Source of the DNA: Nitrososphaeria archaeon
GTDB lineage: Archaea; Thermoproteota; Nitrososphaeria; Conexivisphaerales; UBA164
Direction: 5' to 3'
DNA: 5,030 nucleotides
Assembly: GCA_029775955.1 (NCBI GenBank)
Contig: JARVJW010000146.1
Coordinates: forward strand, 1 to 5,030
Position numbers and translations under genes: made by a program. Below, in pieces: positions 1 to 5,030 of the stretch (position 1 is its first letter; the number at the start of each line of letters is the position of its first letter). A model generated the notes under the pieces. That model was given only the letters and a program-made list of their open reading frames with translations. It made no database searches and was not told the origin of the DNA.

Positions 1-118
1 TAAATGGTAAAATTTAAGCTAGAAAGTTTTTTAGTTTAGCATTAGCGTGTTTCCCAATTATGAAAGGCTTATCTAGTTAAATGTGAAACATTACTGCTTG
101 CGGAACTACTTACTGAAC
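1..118. other. A/T-rich flank with no recognisable gene
   Basis: This stretch lies outside the left end of the decayed insertion sequence. It has frequent stops in all frames, and no protein similarity or RNA gene was recognised. It is probably intergenic or the edge of a neighbouring gene region. Short plus-strand frames with ATG or GTG here close after a few codons or run into the inverted repeat. Confidence 0.5.
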
Positions 119-139
119 ATTGCTTTGTTGCATTAATTG
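119..139 (+). repeat. Left terminal inverted repeat of the IS
   Basis: The 21 bases beginning ATTGCTTTG and ending TTAATTG are exactly complementary to 1077-1097. The match stops at both edges (118 against 1098, and 140 against 1076). Further inside, a weaker gapped similarity continues around a shared CCAG, which is common for imperfect IS ends. Confidence 0.85.
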
Positions 140-166
140 ATTATTTCCAGCTAATGAACAAATTAA

Positions 167-1006
167 TTAAGGCACGTGTCCCTTTGTCCAGCTTACCCTC
201 GTGCCACCGCGATGCGCCTCCACAATATTATATGTGAACACCTTGGCTATTATTTCATTGAGTATTCCTGCATCAAGCACTGATGATACGTACTCTCCTA
301 GCATTAACGAAGAGAACACCGCTTCCACATCTGTCCGTATCTATGCTTCCATGCAGTTGGATCATTGAGGAACTCCCTAACTACCTTTGACCTGACGTAC
401 GAGCCCTTCGATTTTCCAGTGGAGTTGGGCTTTATTACAGGCTCTGCGCCCATAGCCTGCACTGGAGTTATCCCTGGAGTCATAGGCCGAATCACCGAAC
501 ACCTTATTCACTTTATCCATTGCACCGTTAACAAGCTTGCTGAACTCCTTCCCGTTAGCCGTATGCTCATCTGTTACCTCCACACTGAGGTGATTAGCTA
601 TATCACATGAAATGTGCAGCTTTACCCATCCCCTCCTCACTTCTGCCTGATCCATTCACCCCTATTGAATATCTTGAGGAGTCAACTGCTATGTCAACAG
701 GATTATCCTTGTCATATTCCAAGCGGAACCTTCAGCCCCTTCTGCCTCCTGCAGATCTGGGTATAGGATGGTATCCTGGCTCCCCATATTCCACCAAGCA
801 TCTCGGTCTGCCTGTATGGAAGTCCAAAGTACTCCTTTACGGCCAGTATGATAAGCATCAGTGCATCAGAGTAGGCATAGGGCTTTCCCCTCTTTCCTTC
901 ATTCATCCTCTTCAGCCTGGTTAATCAGGAGGTCAGCATTAACAAATATATCAAAGGGCTCGTTGACAAGCTTTTCATTATACTCTTTCCAATCCCTATC
1001 TGCCAA
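167..1006 (-). pseudogene. IS5-type DDE transposase, multiply frameshifted
   Basis: Reading the minus strand and changing frame several times recovers a near full-length transposase of roughly 270 residues. It begins at a possible TTG (1004-1006) with DRDWKEYNEKLVNEPFDIF. It continues after a shift near 907 with NEGKRGKPYAYSDALMLI and GLPYRQTEML (906-712). After a shift near 720 it gives NPVDIAVDSS, which carries the first catalytic Asp (681-683). Further shifts near 660 and 640 lead to RRGWVKLHIS, EVTDEHTANGKEF and FGDSAYDSRDN, with the second Asp at 491-493. A shift near 470 gives IKPNSTGKSKGSYVRSK, and one near 330 gives VEAVFSSLMLGEYV, with the catalytic Glu at 323-325. The stop is at 167-169. 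All three DDE residues survive, but in different frames. The usual few residues between SSL and the GEY block also seem deleted. The gene is therefore inactive, and the assignment to IS5 rests on motif order and length. Confidence 0.85.
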
Positions 1007-1076
1007 GGTGGGTCAATGTAAATTTGTGGCGTTAATAATTAAAATAGTGATATCAAATAAGTTTGATCATCTGGTA

Positions 1077-1097
1077 CAATTAATGCAACAAAGCAAT
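1077..1097 (-). repeat. Right terminal inverted repeat of the IS
   Basis: This is the exact reverse complement of 119-139. It lies on the transposase-proximal side, about 70 bp upstream of the likely start of the broken transposase frame, as expected for an IS with a short leader. Confidence 0.85.
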
Positions 1098-1158
1098 AGG
1101 TATAATATTTTCAGTATACTACAGTAACTGTTTCTAATTAAGAACACTATGAAGCGGC
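1098..1158. other. Short gap between importer operon and IS
   Basis: These 61 bases follow the ATPase stop codon. They contain a small self-complementary AGTATACT (1113-1120) and nearby CAGT/ACTG pieces on an A/T-rich background. This is too weak for me to call a terminator. Reading past the ATPase stop gives further stops in frame, so no lost C-terminal domain is visible here. Confidence 0.4.
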
Positions 1159-1734
1159 CTAGCCGTGCGTCAGGTGCAGAAAGGTGTCAAACCGTTCATC
1201 CCTTTCCTGTGCCGTCGTTATAACTATCTTTTTGGATTTCATCATAAGCTCGAAAACACTGTTCCTATATTCTTCAGAAAGGAAGGAATAAGGCTCATCA
1301 AGAAGAGCCACCTTGGCTTTGCTAAACAAAACAGCCAATATTTGGATTAGCCTAGCCTGTCCTGCGCTCAGCTTACTACCTTTAACATCAAGCAATCTAC
1401 CAAGTTTAAGCTCTTCTATTAATCCATTATCGTAATCTGGGTCAGCCAGCTTCAGGATTTCCATCACCTTTAAATTGGGTATCATTACTGGGTTTGCTGG
1501 CTGATAAGCCACTCCCCTTTTTTCAATATGTAAAGAAGAAATTTCTACGTCATCTATCATTAATGACCCTTTAGTCTTTAAGGTCCCAAGAATACCGAGA
1601 AGAAAGGTAGTTTTGCCCCCACCGTTTGGACCATATACTAGCAGCTTCTGACTGTCATATACAGTCAGATTTATAGGGCCCATTTGGAATCCATCTCCAA
1701 CTATTTTAAAATCTGTCATTTTTAACTTGCTCAA
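1159..1734 (-). CDS. Minimal ABC ATPase of a molybdate/tungstate importer
   Basis: This 191-residue ATPase is the energising subunit of the importer encoded with the two upstream genes. It would act on the cytoplasmic face of the membrane. Visible motifs are Walker A GPNGGGKTT (residues 35-43), Q-loop Gln78 in YQPANP, a variant signature LSAGQ (122-126), and Walker B VALLDEP (142-148) with catalytic Glu147. The D-loop reads SFLS instead of the usual SALD. The switch-histidine strand reads VITTAQE (171-177), which puts Ala175 where His is expected. The protein stops right after the last core strand, without the TOBE-type C-terminal domain that gives many ModC/WtpC proteins about 350 residues. 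The start is TTG: its TTGA overlaps the permease stop and AAAAGGG lies 4 nt upstream. An internal ATG at codon 6 is the alternative. Substrate is inferred from the adjacent binding protein. WtpC or ModC would be the nearest names, but the divergence makes a symbol unsafe. Confidence 0.85.
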   Translation of the reverse strand: MSKLKMTDFKIVGDGFQMGPINLTVYDSQKLLVYGPNGGGKTTFLLGILGTLKTKGSLMIDDVEISSLHIEKRGVAYQPANPVMIPNLKVMEILKLADPDYDNGLIEELKLGRLLDVKGSKLSAGQARLIQILAVLFSKAKVALLDEPYSFLSEEYRNSVFELMMKSKKIVITTAQERDERFDTFLHLTHG

Positions 1735-2513
1735 TCTGCCCTTTTACTTGCCAGATATAGGAACAGCGTAAGCAGCATTGAAATTAAAAGCATTGCTGAA
1801 GAATATCTTAGGGCTGGCAGCAGCCCATACACCTCGTACTTATACCATATAAATACAGTGGCAGGGCTAACAAAACTAAAAAGCGGCGCCAAGGTAACTG
1901 TATATGTAAGGATTATTAATGACCCAAATTCACTTAATGCCCTTCCTAGACTGATCATGCTAACACGCATTACAGACCCAGATGACATTGGAAATACGAC
2001 TTTTATGAATGTCTTTAACCTGTCATTGCCAAGGCTCATTGTAAATAGTTCATGCACTTGATCCATACGCTCAAAATATTCTTTCATTGCCATTATATAG
2101 ATAGGTGCTGAAACAAAGAACATTGCTAGCACCATGCCAAAGAACGTATCAACAACGGTCATATATTTGGTCAAAAAGTATATTGGTGATATTGGTGAAA
2201 ACGTGATAAGAAGCATAATTCCAACCACTGTATGTGGGATTGAGATTGGAGAAAGCAAAAGGTCATAGGCAGAGGACTCCCACCTTACAAGCTTTCTCGC
2301 AAGGGAATATGCTACGGGAGTTCCCAGCAACACATTGATAAACGTAGCTGCTATCGCTGCTAAAAACGTTAGCGCTAAAGATTCAATAAAACTTTTATCG
2401 GAAAAAGCTGTTACAATTCCACTTAAGCCACTAAGGTAAAACAAAATAACTATAGGGATCAGGAAAATAGCAATTATAAAATAAAGTGGCAGAATTAGCA
2501 GCTTTTCCCTCAT
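1731..2513 (-). CDS. wtpB: Molybdate/tungstate ABC transporter permease (WtpB/ModB type)
   Basis: This 260-residue integral membrane subunit would form the oxyanion channel, probably as a homodimer. About six hydrophobic segments are visible: roughly residues 6-28, 44-66, 84-106, 119-142, 185-205 and 233-256. Family landmarks of the ModB/CysT-type permeases are present: GTPVAYSLAR (64-73), LSPISIPHTVVGIMLL (87-102) and RALSEFGSLIIL (191-202). The EAA-type coupling loop is at about 145-176, where MSLGNDRLKTFIKVVFP matches the usual SLG-spacer-F-x-x-V-x-x-P pattern. The length is normal for the family. The gene starts at ATG and overlaps the binding-protein stop by ATGA, and its own stop overlaps the ATPase start, so translation of the three genes is probably coupled. 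The split between tungstate and molybdate cannot be made from the permease itself. Confidence 0.9.
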   Translation of the reverse strand: MREKLLILPLYFIIAIFLIPIVILFYLSGLSGIVTAFSDKSFIESLALTFLAAIAATFINVLLGTPVAYSLARKLVRWESSAYDLLLSPISIPHTVVGIMLLITFSPISPIYFLTKYMTVVDTFFGMVLAMFFVSAPIYIMAMKEYFERMDQVHELFTMSLGNDRLKTFIKVVFPMSSGSVMRVSMISLGRALSEFGSLIILTYTVTLAPLFSFVSPATVFIWYKYEVYGLLPALRYSSAMLLISMLLTLFLYLASKRAD

Positions 2514-3550
2514 TCTAAATCAAGAACACTTGAATTAACGTAATAACGCAGTGGTGCTGGTACTGAAGAAATATTTCCAAAAAATTCAGCTTTTTGAAGC
2601 GGATTTATTCCGTAACTTTCCATGAGCTGCTTTCCCTGAGGAGAAATTAGATAAAGTGCAAGCATGGCACCTCCTGTTGCATCTGAAGAGTGATTTGGTA
2701 TGGTAAAACAAAGATAGATTGGAGCCCCCCTAAGCGTTATGCTCTGGCCGTTTGAAACTATTGTAACAGAAGATTTTTGATAAAAGCTACTGTAGTTGGC
2801 ATTACCCAAGTTCACCATGGAAGGCAAAATAATGTAAGGCATGTGTTGTTCAATAGCAGCTGACCTGTAAATTGCAATGTCAAAATCTATTGTGCCTGAT
2901 TCCAGGTATGCAAATAAGTCTGAACCCGCAGTAACCTCATAAAGCTTGCCAGTTGAGTTAAGGTAATTTAAAGCTGATGTATAATATGTTATATTGCTAT
3001 CGATCATTACCCCTGAAAGCTGAAGCATCATAAGTGCCCTGTACCCTTCAGGGTCTGTGTTTGGGTTGGAAGTTCCTACAGTAGCTTTGCCCGAAAATAT
3101 AATTGACAATATTTCAGAAAAGTACCTTTCTTCAAGTGAAACATTATCATTTATTTCAGCCCTATAAAGGCTCTGGTTAAGTGAGGAAACTGCATTGATA
3201 TACTTAGGTGAAACACCTATAACCATTTGGTCTCCTGCAATGGCAATGTACCATGAAGATATATTTTTAGGGTAAATCATGTCCTGAATAATTGCAGGGT
3301 CTATGGAAAGGAACAATGAATACTGTTCAGGTGTTAGGATAACTTCCTGTGCAGCTGCAATTGACCCCATAGCCGTAACTGAACCGCTTAGCCCAGCGCC
3401 TGAAATTGCTGCCTTAAGAAATGGGGCATAAAGGGAAGCCGCCATAGTGTTGAGCCGTGGACTGGAAATTTGAGAATGCCCCTCATAGTATGAAATGCCA
3501 CTGAATAAAACGATCAGCAATATTACAGCTATTCCCTCGTACCTATTCAT
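2510..3550 (-). CDS. wtpA: Molybdate/tungstate-binding protein (WtpA-like)
   Basis: This 346-residue extracytoplasmic receptor would deliver the oxyanion to the permease. Residues 7-19 are strongly hydrophobic and form a signal peptide or N-terminal anchor. No lipobox cysteine is seen. Landmarks of the archaeal WtpA family are MAASLYAPF (36-44, matching the family's GSL-x-x-PF phosphate-like loop), WYIAIAGDQMVIG (100-112), SNPNTDPEGYRALM (161-174), IYRSAAIEQH (227-236), ILPSMVNLGNANYSSFYQK (241-259) and the C-terminal ISPQGKQLMESYG (302-314). Nine N-x-S/T sequons lie outside the anchor (Asn 96, 125, 136, 186, 198, 252, 286, 326, 339), which suggests a glycosylated surface protein. The usual SDPN block reads SNPN, and a hydrophobic Ile227 precedes YRS. 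Both may touch ligand coordination, so metal preference is open. It is the first gene of the operon, with a promoter-like region just upstream. Confidence 0.9.
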   Translation of the reverse strand: MNRYEGIAVILLIVLFSGISYYEGHSQISSPRLNTMAASLYAPFLKAAISGAGLSGSVTAMGSIAAAQEVILTPEQYSLFLSIDPAIIQDMIYPKNISSWYIAIAGDQMVIGVSPKYINAVSSLNQSLYRAEINDNVSLEERYFSEILSIIFSGKATVGTSNPNTDPEGYRALMMLQLSGVMIDSNITYYTSALNYLNSTGKLYEVTAGSDLFAYLESGTIDFDIAIYRSAAIEQHMPYIILPSMVNLGNANYSSFYQKSSVTIVSNGQSITLRGAPIYLCFTIPNHSSDATGGAMLALYLISPQGKQLMESYGINPLQKAEFFGNISSVPAPLRYYVNSSVLDLE

Positions 3551-3570
3551 ACATGCGTTATTAAAGCAAG

Positions 3571-3597
3571 TATATTTAAGTTTTTATAAATTATAAA
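3571..3597 (-). promoter_or_regulatory. Promoter of the importer operon, with palindrome
   Basis: The 51-nt gap between tpiA and wtpA is almost all A/T. On the minus strand there are two TATA-like boxes, TTATAAAA (3589-3582) and CTTAAATATA (3580-3571). An archaeal start site about 26 nt downstream of the box centre would give a leader of about 10 nt from the first, or a leaderless message starting at the wtpA ATG from the second. No Shine-Dalgarno sequence is seen before the ATG, which fits either case. Positions 3583-3597 also form a 15-bp odd-length palindrome (two TTATAA units around one base, plus one flanking pair), which could be an operator or simply reflect A/T bias. Confidence 0.5.
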
Positions 3598-3601
3598 CGT
3601 A

Positions 3602-4285
3602 CTAAGTTAATCCGATTCTAATCCCTTCTAACAGTTCTTTTACCTTTGTGGCTGGGTCTCTTGCTCTCATTACCGCGCTGGCAAGCCCAACCCCGTCAGC
3701 CCCCAGTTCAATTGATTTTTTGGCGTCATCAAGGCTAGTAATACCAGCACCAACCAGAAGCAGTCCCCTGCCTGCCTTTTTTATTTCAGCAACAGAATTG
3801 ATCACAACTTCAGGTCTGGCGCTGGATACTGAAATTCCACTGCCTATAAGCTCAGGCGGCTCCACAAGAATGGCAGTAGCTCCCAACATTGCAGCTGGGG
3901 CTACCAGTTCATTTCTATCAACACATACCACTGACTCAAGGCCAAATGAGGATAGTTGTTTTACTGATTCAGCAACATCGTTAAATCCAATTCTCATTTC
4001 GCTGTGGTTAACAAGCGAACCTACAGCACCTGCTTCAGCTAACATTTCAGCTGTTATATGCCCTGTCTGAGCACCTGAGGTAACTGGGTCAACATGCTGC
4101 GCAAAGACCTTAATTGAAACCGATTTTGAGATATCAGATATTGAAACAGCAGGAACACAAAGTATCACTTCAATATCAGGATATTGTTGTGATATATGTT
4201 CAATTTGCTTAGATATCTCAATAGATTTCTTTCCATAAGCGTTATTATATGCTTTATAATTTATAAGTAGCGTTGGCCTTTCCAT
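3602..4285 (-). CDS. tpiA: Triosephosphate isomerase, archaeal form
   Basis: This cytoplasmic TIM-barrel enzyme interconverts glyceraldehyde-3-phosphate and dihydroxyacetone phosphate in glycolysis and gluconeogenesis. At 227 residues it has the shortened archaeal length (bacterial and eukaryotic forms are about 250). Visible active-site elements are Asn9 and Lys11 in LINYKAY, the AQHVDPVTSGAQTGHI segment (62-77), electrophile His94 in NHSE (93-96), catalytic Glu142 in VEPPELIG (141-148) with the following flexible loop GSGIS, and the phosphate-binding turns GAGIT (179-183) and GADGVGLASA (195-204). No key residue is missing. The ATG lies 2 nt after the stop of the ferritin-like gene. A GGGGA in the end of that gene, about 6 nt upstream, may serve as a weak ribosome binding site. 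The two genes are probably cotranscribed, although no metabolic link between them is obvious. Confidence 0.96.
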   Translation of the reverse strand: MERPTLLINYKAYNNAYGKKSIEISKQIEHISQQYPDIEVILCVPAVSISDISKSVSIKVFAQHVDPVTSGAQTGHITAEMLAEAGAVGSLVNHSEMRIGFNDVAESVKQLSSFGLESVVCVDRNELVAPAAMLGATAILVEPPELIGSGISVSSARPEVVINSVAEIKKAGRGLLLVGAGITSLDDAKKSIELGADGVGLASAVMRARDPATKVKELLEGIRIGLT

Positions 4286-4287
4286 TA

Positions 4288-4572
4288 TCAGTCCCCAAGC
4301 TGGTCAATGGGCTTGGATGAAAATAAAATCTCCTTTAATTCTTTATCTAACTTGTGATCGTTTCTCCTTAACCATTCAAGTAACAGAGATGCATGCTCCT
4401 TTTCGTCATCACGGTTGTGTGACAGCACAGCTTTGAGTTCATCATTATCTGTTGCACTTATCCTTTCGTCATAAAACATAATTGCCTCAATCTCTTCTAT
4501 TAGTGACTGCCTTGCCCGGCTCAAGTCATTCGTCCTTTTATCTACATGATTAACATCTTCATATCTTGGCAT
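4288..4572 (-). CDS. Encapsulated-ferritin-like protein (EncFtn family)
   Basis: This 94-residue, mostly helical protein resembles the EncFtn ferroxidases, which are known to oxidise Fe(II) inside encapsulin nanocompartments. Family landmarks are DLSRARQSLIEEIEAIMFYDER (residues 16-37), DELKAVLSHNRDDEKEHA (44-61), LLEWLRR (64-70) and the closing LKEILFSSKPI (79-89). Compared with the Rhodospirillum rubrum protein, the ferroxidase-centre residues Glu32, Glu62 and His65 correspond to Glu27, Glu57 and His60 here, with identical spacing. Tyr39 corresponds to Tyr34, and Trp38 is replaced by Phe33. The chain ends five residues after KPI with DQLGD, so the long C-terminal extension carrying an encapsulin-targeting peptide is absent, and no shell gene is in the window. 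It may work as a free iron-oxidising annular oligomer or use a shell encoded elsewhere. It is the first gene of a probable unit with tpiA. The start ATG is preceded closely by AAAGGA. Confidence 0.85.
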   Translation of the reverse strand: MPRYEDVNHVDKRTNDLSRARQSLIEEIEAIMFYDERISATDNDELKAVLSHNRDDEKEHASLLLEWLRRNDHKLDKELKEILFSSKPIDQLGD

Positions 4573-5030
4573 AATCCTTTATTATATTATCACGTTTAAA
4601 AGTATTATTATTTATAGATGTAATATACCTATGCCTTGTAGTGCCACGAAAAGAGCAGTGCATGTCGGACTTGAATTTAATAAGGCTCTGTAGAAAACCT
4701 CCGAATAAAGAAGAGGCCATATCTACGATCCTAGCGGCGTTATAGCCGATTATTTTTGCTTTCATTTCATTGTTCTGGGCCACCGTCTTCACCGACCTTA
4801 TCTCGTCTCCCATGGTCCTCTTTATGACGGAGAATATGGTCTCCACCATTGACCTCTGGTGATACTTCTTTGAATAGCCCCTCTTCATCTCCTTCCTGTA
4901 TCGGCCCTTTGTCCTCCAGACCGGGACGTCCTCATTCCTGGCCGGGATTATGGACATGGCCCCAAGCTCCTCCCTGAGAAGCACGTGGTTCTTCTCCGCA
5001 TCGTACCCCTTGTCGCCTACGCCCAGCACG
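4559..5030 (-). CDS. IS4-type DDE transposase, C-terminal part, cut by window edge
   Basis: An open frame enters from beyond the right edge and supplies about 156 C-terminal residues of a cut-and-paste transposase. It contains the second catalytic Asp in VGDKGYDAEKN (Asp6 of the visible part). The Y-(2)-R-(3)-E-(6)-K signature of IS4-related enzymes is complete: Tyr56, Arg59, Glu63 and Lys70 in YHQRSMVETIFSVIK. The visible transposase core has no frameshift, so the gene may be intact, but the first half is out of view. From about residue 112 the sequence becomes A/T-rich and unlike a transposase, and the stop lies 14 nt inside the ferritin-like gene. The tail may be read-through into flanking DNA past the real IS end near 4682. 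Codons in the core are clearly more G/C-rich than those of the importer genes, which suggests a different origin. Confidence 0.85.
   Translation of the reverse strand, partial: VLGVGDKGYDAEKNHVLLREELGAMSIIPARNEDVPVWRTKGRYRKEMKRGYSKKYHQRSMVETIFSVIKRTMGDEIRSVKTVAQNNEMKAKIIGYNAARIVDMASSLFGGFLQSLIKFKSDMHCSFRGTTRHRYITSINNNTFKRDNIIKDYAKI
4595..4617 (-). promoter_or_regulatory. Probable promoter of the ferritin-like/tpiA unit
   Basis: On the minus strand CTATAAATA (4617-4609) is a good archaeal TATA-like box. A start about 26 nt downstream would leave a leader of about 15 nt that includes AAAGGA just before the ATG. A second candidate, TTTTAAA (4601-4595), is placed for a leaderless start at the ATG itself. 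The region lies within the long tail of the upstream transposase frame. No obvious DtxR-type iron box was recognised. Confidence 0.45.
4682..4699. repeat. Possible right-element IS terminus
   Basis: AAGGCTCTGTAGAAAACC sits where composition changes from G/C-rich transposase coding to A/T-rich intergenic sequence, and it resembles the GGCTCTGT-type ends of some IS elements. It would place the end of the IS inside the last part of the open frame. The partner repeat would be outside the window, so this is only a suggestion. Confidence 0.3.

Larger units (their letters stand above)
119..1097 (-). mobile_element. Decayed IS5-type insertion sequence, 979 bp
   Basis: The element is bounded by a perfect 21-bp terminal inverted repeat (119-139 and 1077-1097) and contains one transposase gene on the minus strand that has lost its reading frame. 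Its length, its single DDE transposase and its repeat length fit the IS5 superfamily, where elements are usually about 0.8-1.3 kb. No convincing target duplication is visible beyond the dinucleotide AT. That AT belongs to both repeats, so a 2-bp duplication with 19-bp repeats cannot be told from 21-bp repeats without one. The element lies 61 bp downstream of the ABC importer operon and does not interrupt a gene that I can recognise. It cannot make its own transposase, but its ends could still be used by an enzyme supplied from elsewhere. Confidence 0.8.

Noticed and set aside
70..136. A small plus-strand peptide gene at the left edge
   Set aside because: The GTG frame is only about 17 codons, ends inside the IS repeat and has no recognisable product.
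111..1105. A target-site duplication around the left IS
   Set aside because: The bases outside the repeats do not match. Only the AT that is part of both repeats could be a duplication, and that cannot be distinguished.
365..1127. Three plus-strand open frames across the decayed IS (365-610, 607-924, 861-1127)
   Set aside because: They lie antisense to recognisable transposase segments, have no family character of their own and no credible start signals.
1110..1130. A terminator hairpin after the ATPase gene
   Set aside because: Only a tiny self-complementary core and scattered CAGT/ACTG pieces are present, with no stable stem followed by a T run on the minus strand.
1165..1350. A short plus-strand frame inside the ATPase gene
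   Set aside because: It is antisense to the Walker B and signature region and shows no motif.
1858..2061. A short plus-strand frame inside the permease gene
   Set aside because: It is antisense to the conserved permease core and shows no motif.
3648..4070. A 140-residue plus-strand open frame inside tpiA
   Set aside because: It is the antisense shadow of a fully conserved enzyme; its Ala/Ser/Pro-rich composition is a by-product of the opposite codons.
1..5030. CRISPR array, tRNA or rRNA genes
   Set aside because: No regularly spaced repeats and no tRNA-like or rRNA-like segments were seen on reading both strands.

Overview
The window looks like a piece of an acidophilic, thermoplasmatal-type archaeal genome (Thermoplasma/Ferroplasma/Cuniculiplasma relatives). 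The evidence is a short archaeal-form triosephosphate isomerase, a WtpA-type molybdate/tungstate binding protein rich in N-glycosylation sequons, A/T-rich TATA-like boxes very close to start codons, and DDE insertion-sequence transposases of the kind common in that order. The lineage is inferred from protein character and cannot be proved here.

Every recognisable gene is on the minus strand, so the window reads right to left. At the right edge (about 4559-5030) is the C-terminal part of an IS4-type transposase that enters from outside the window. Next is a two-gene unit: a 94-residue encapsulated-ferritin-like protein (4288-4572) followed after 2 nt by archaeal tpiA (3602-4285). After a 51-nt A/T-rich promoter gap comes a tightly overlapping three-gene ABC importer operon: a WtpA-like binding protein (2510-3550), a permease (1731-2513) and a minimal ATPase (1159-1734). 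Its likely substrate is tungstate or molybdate. At the left, 119-1097 is a complete but dead IS5-type element. It has perfect 21-bp terminal inverted repeats and a transposase broken into several frames.

Functionally, the importer would supply oxyanion for tungsto- or molybdopterin enzymes, the ferritin-like protein would oxidise and help store iron, and TPI serves central carbon metabolism. These roles are linked by position only. The most unusual points are a ferritin of the encapsulin-cargo family with no visible targeting peptide and no shell gene in view, an ABC ATPase that seems to lack the switch histidine, and a decayed IS whose terminal repeats are still perfect. No CRISPR array, tRNA, rRNA or clearly new multi-gene system was found.
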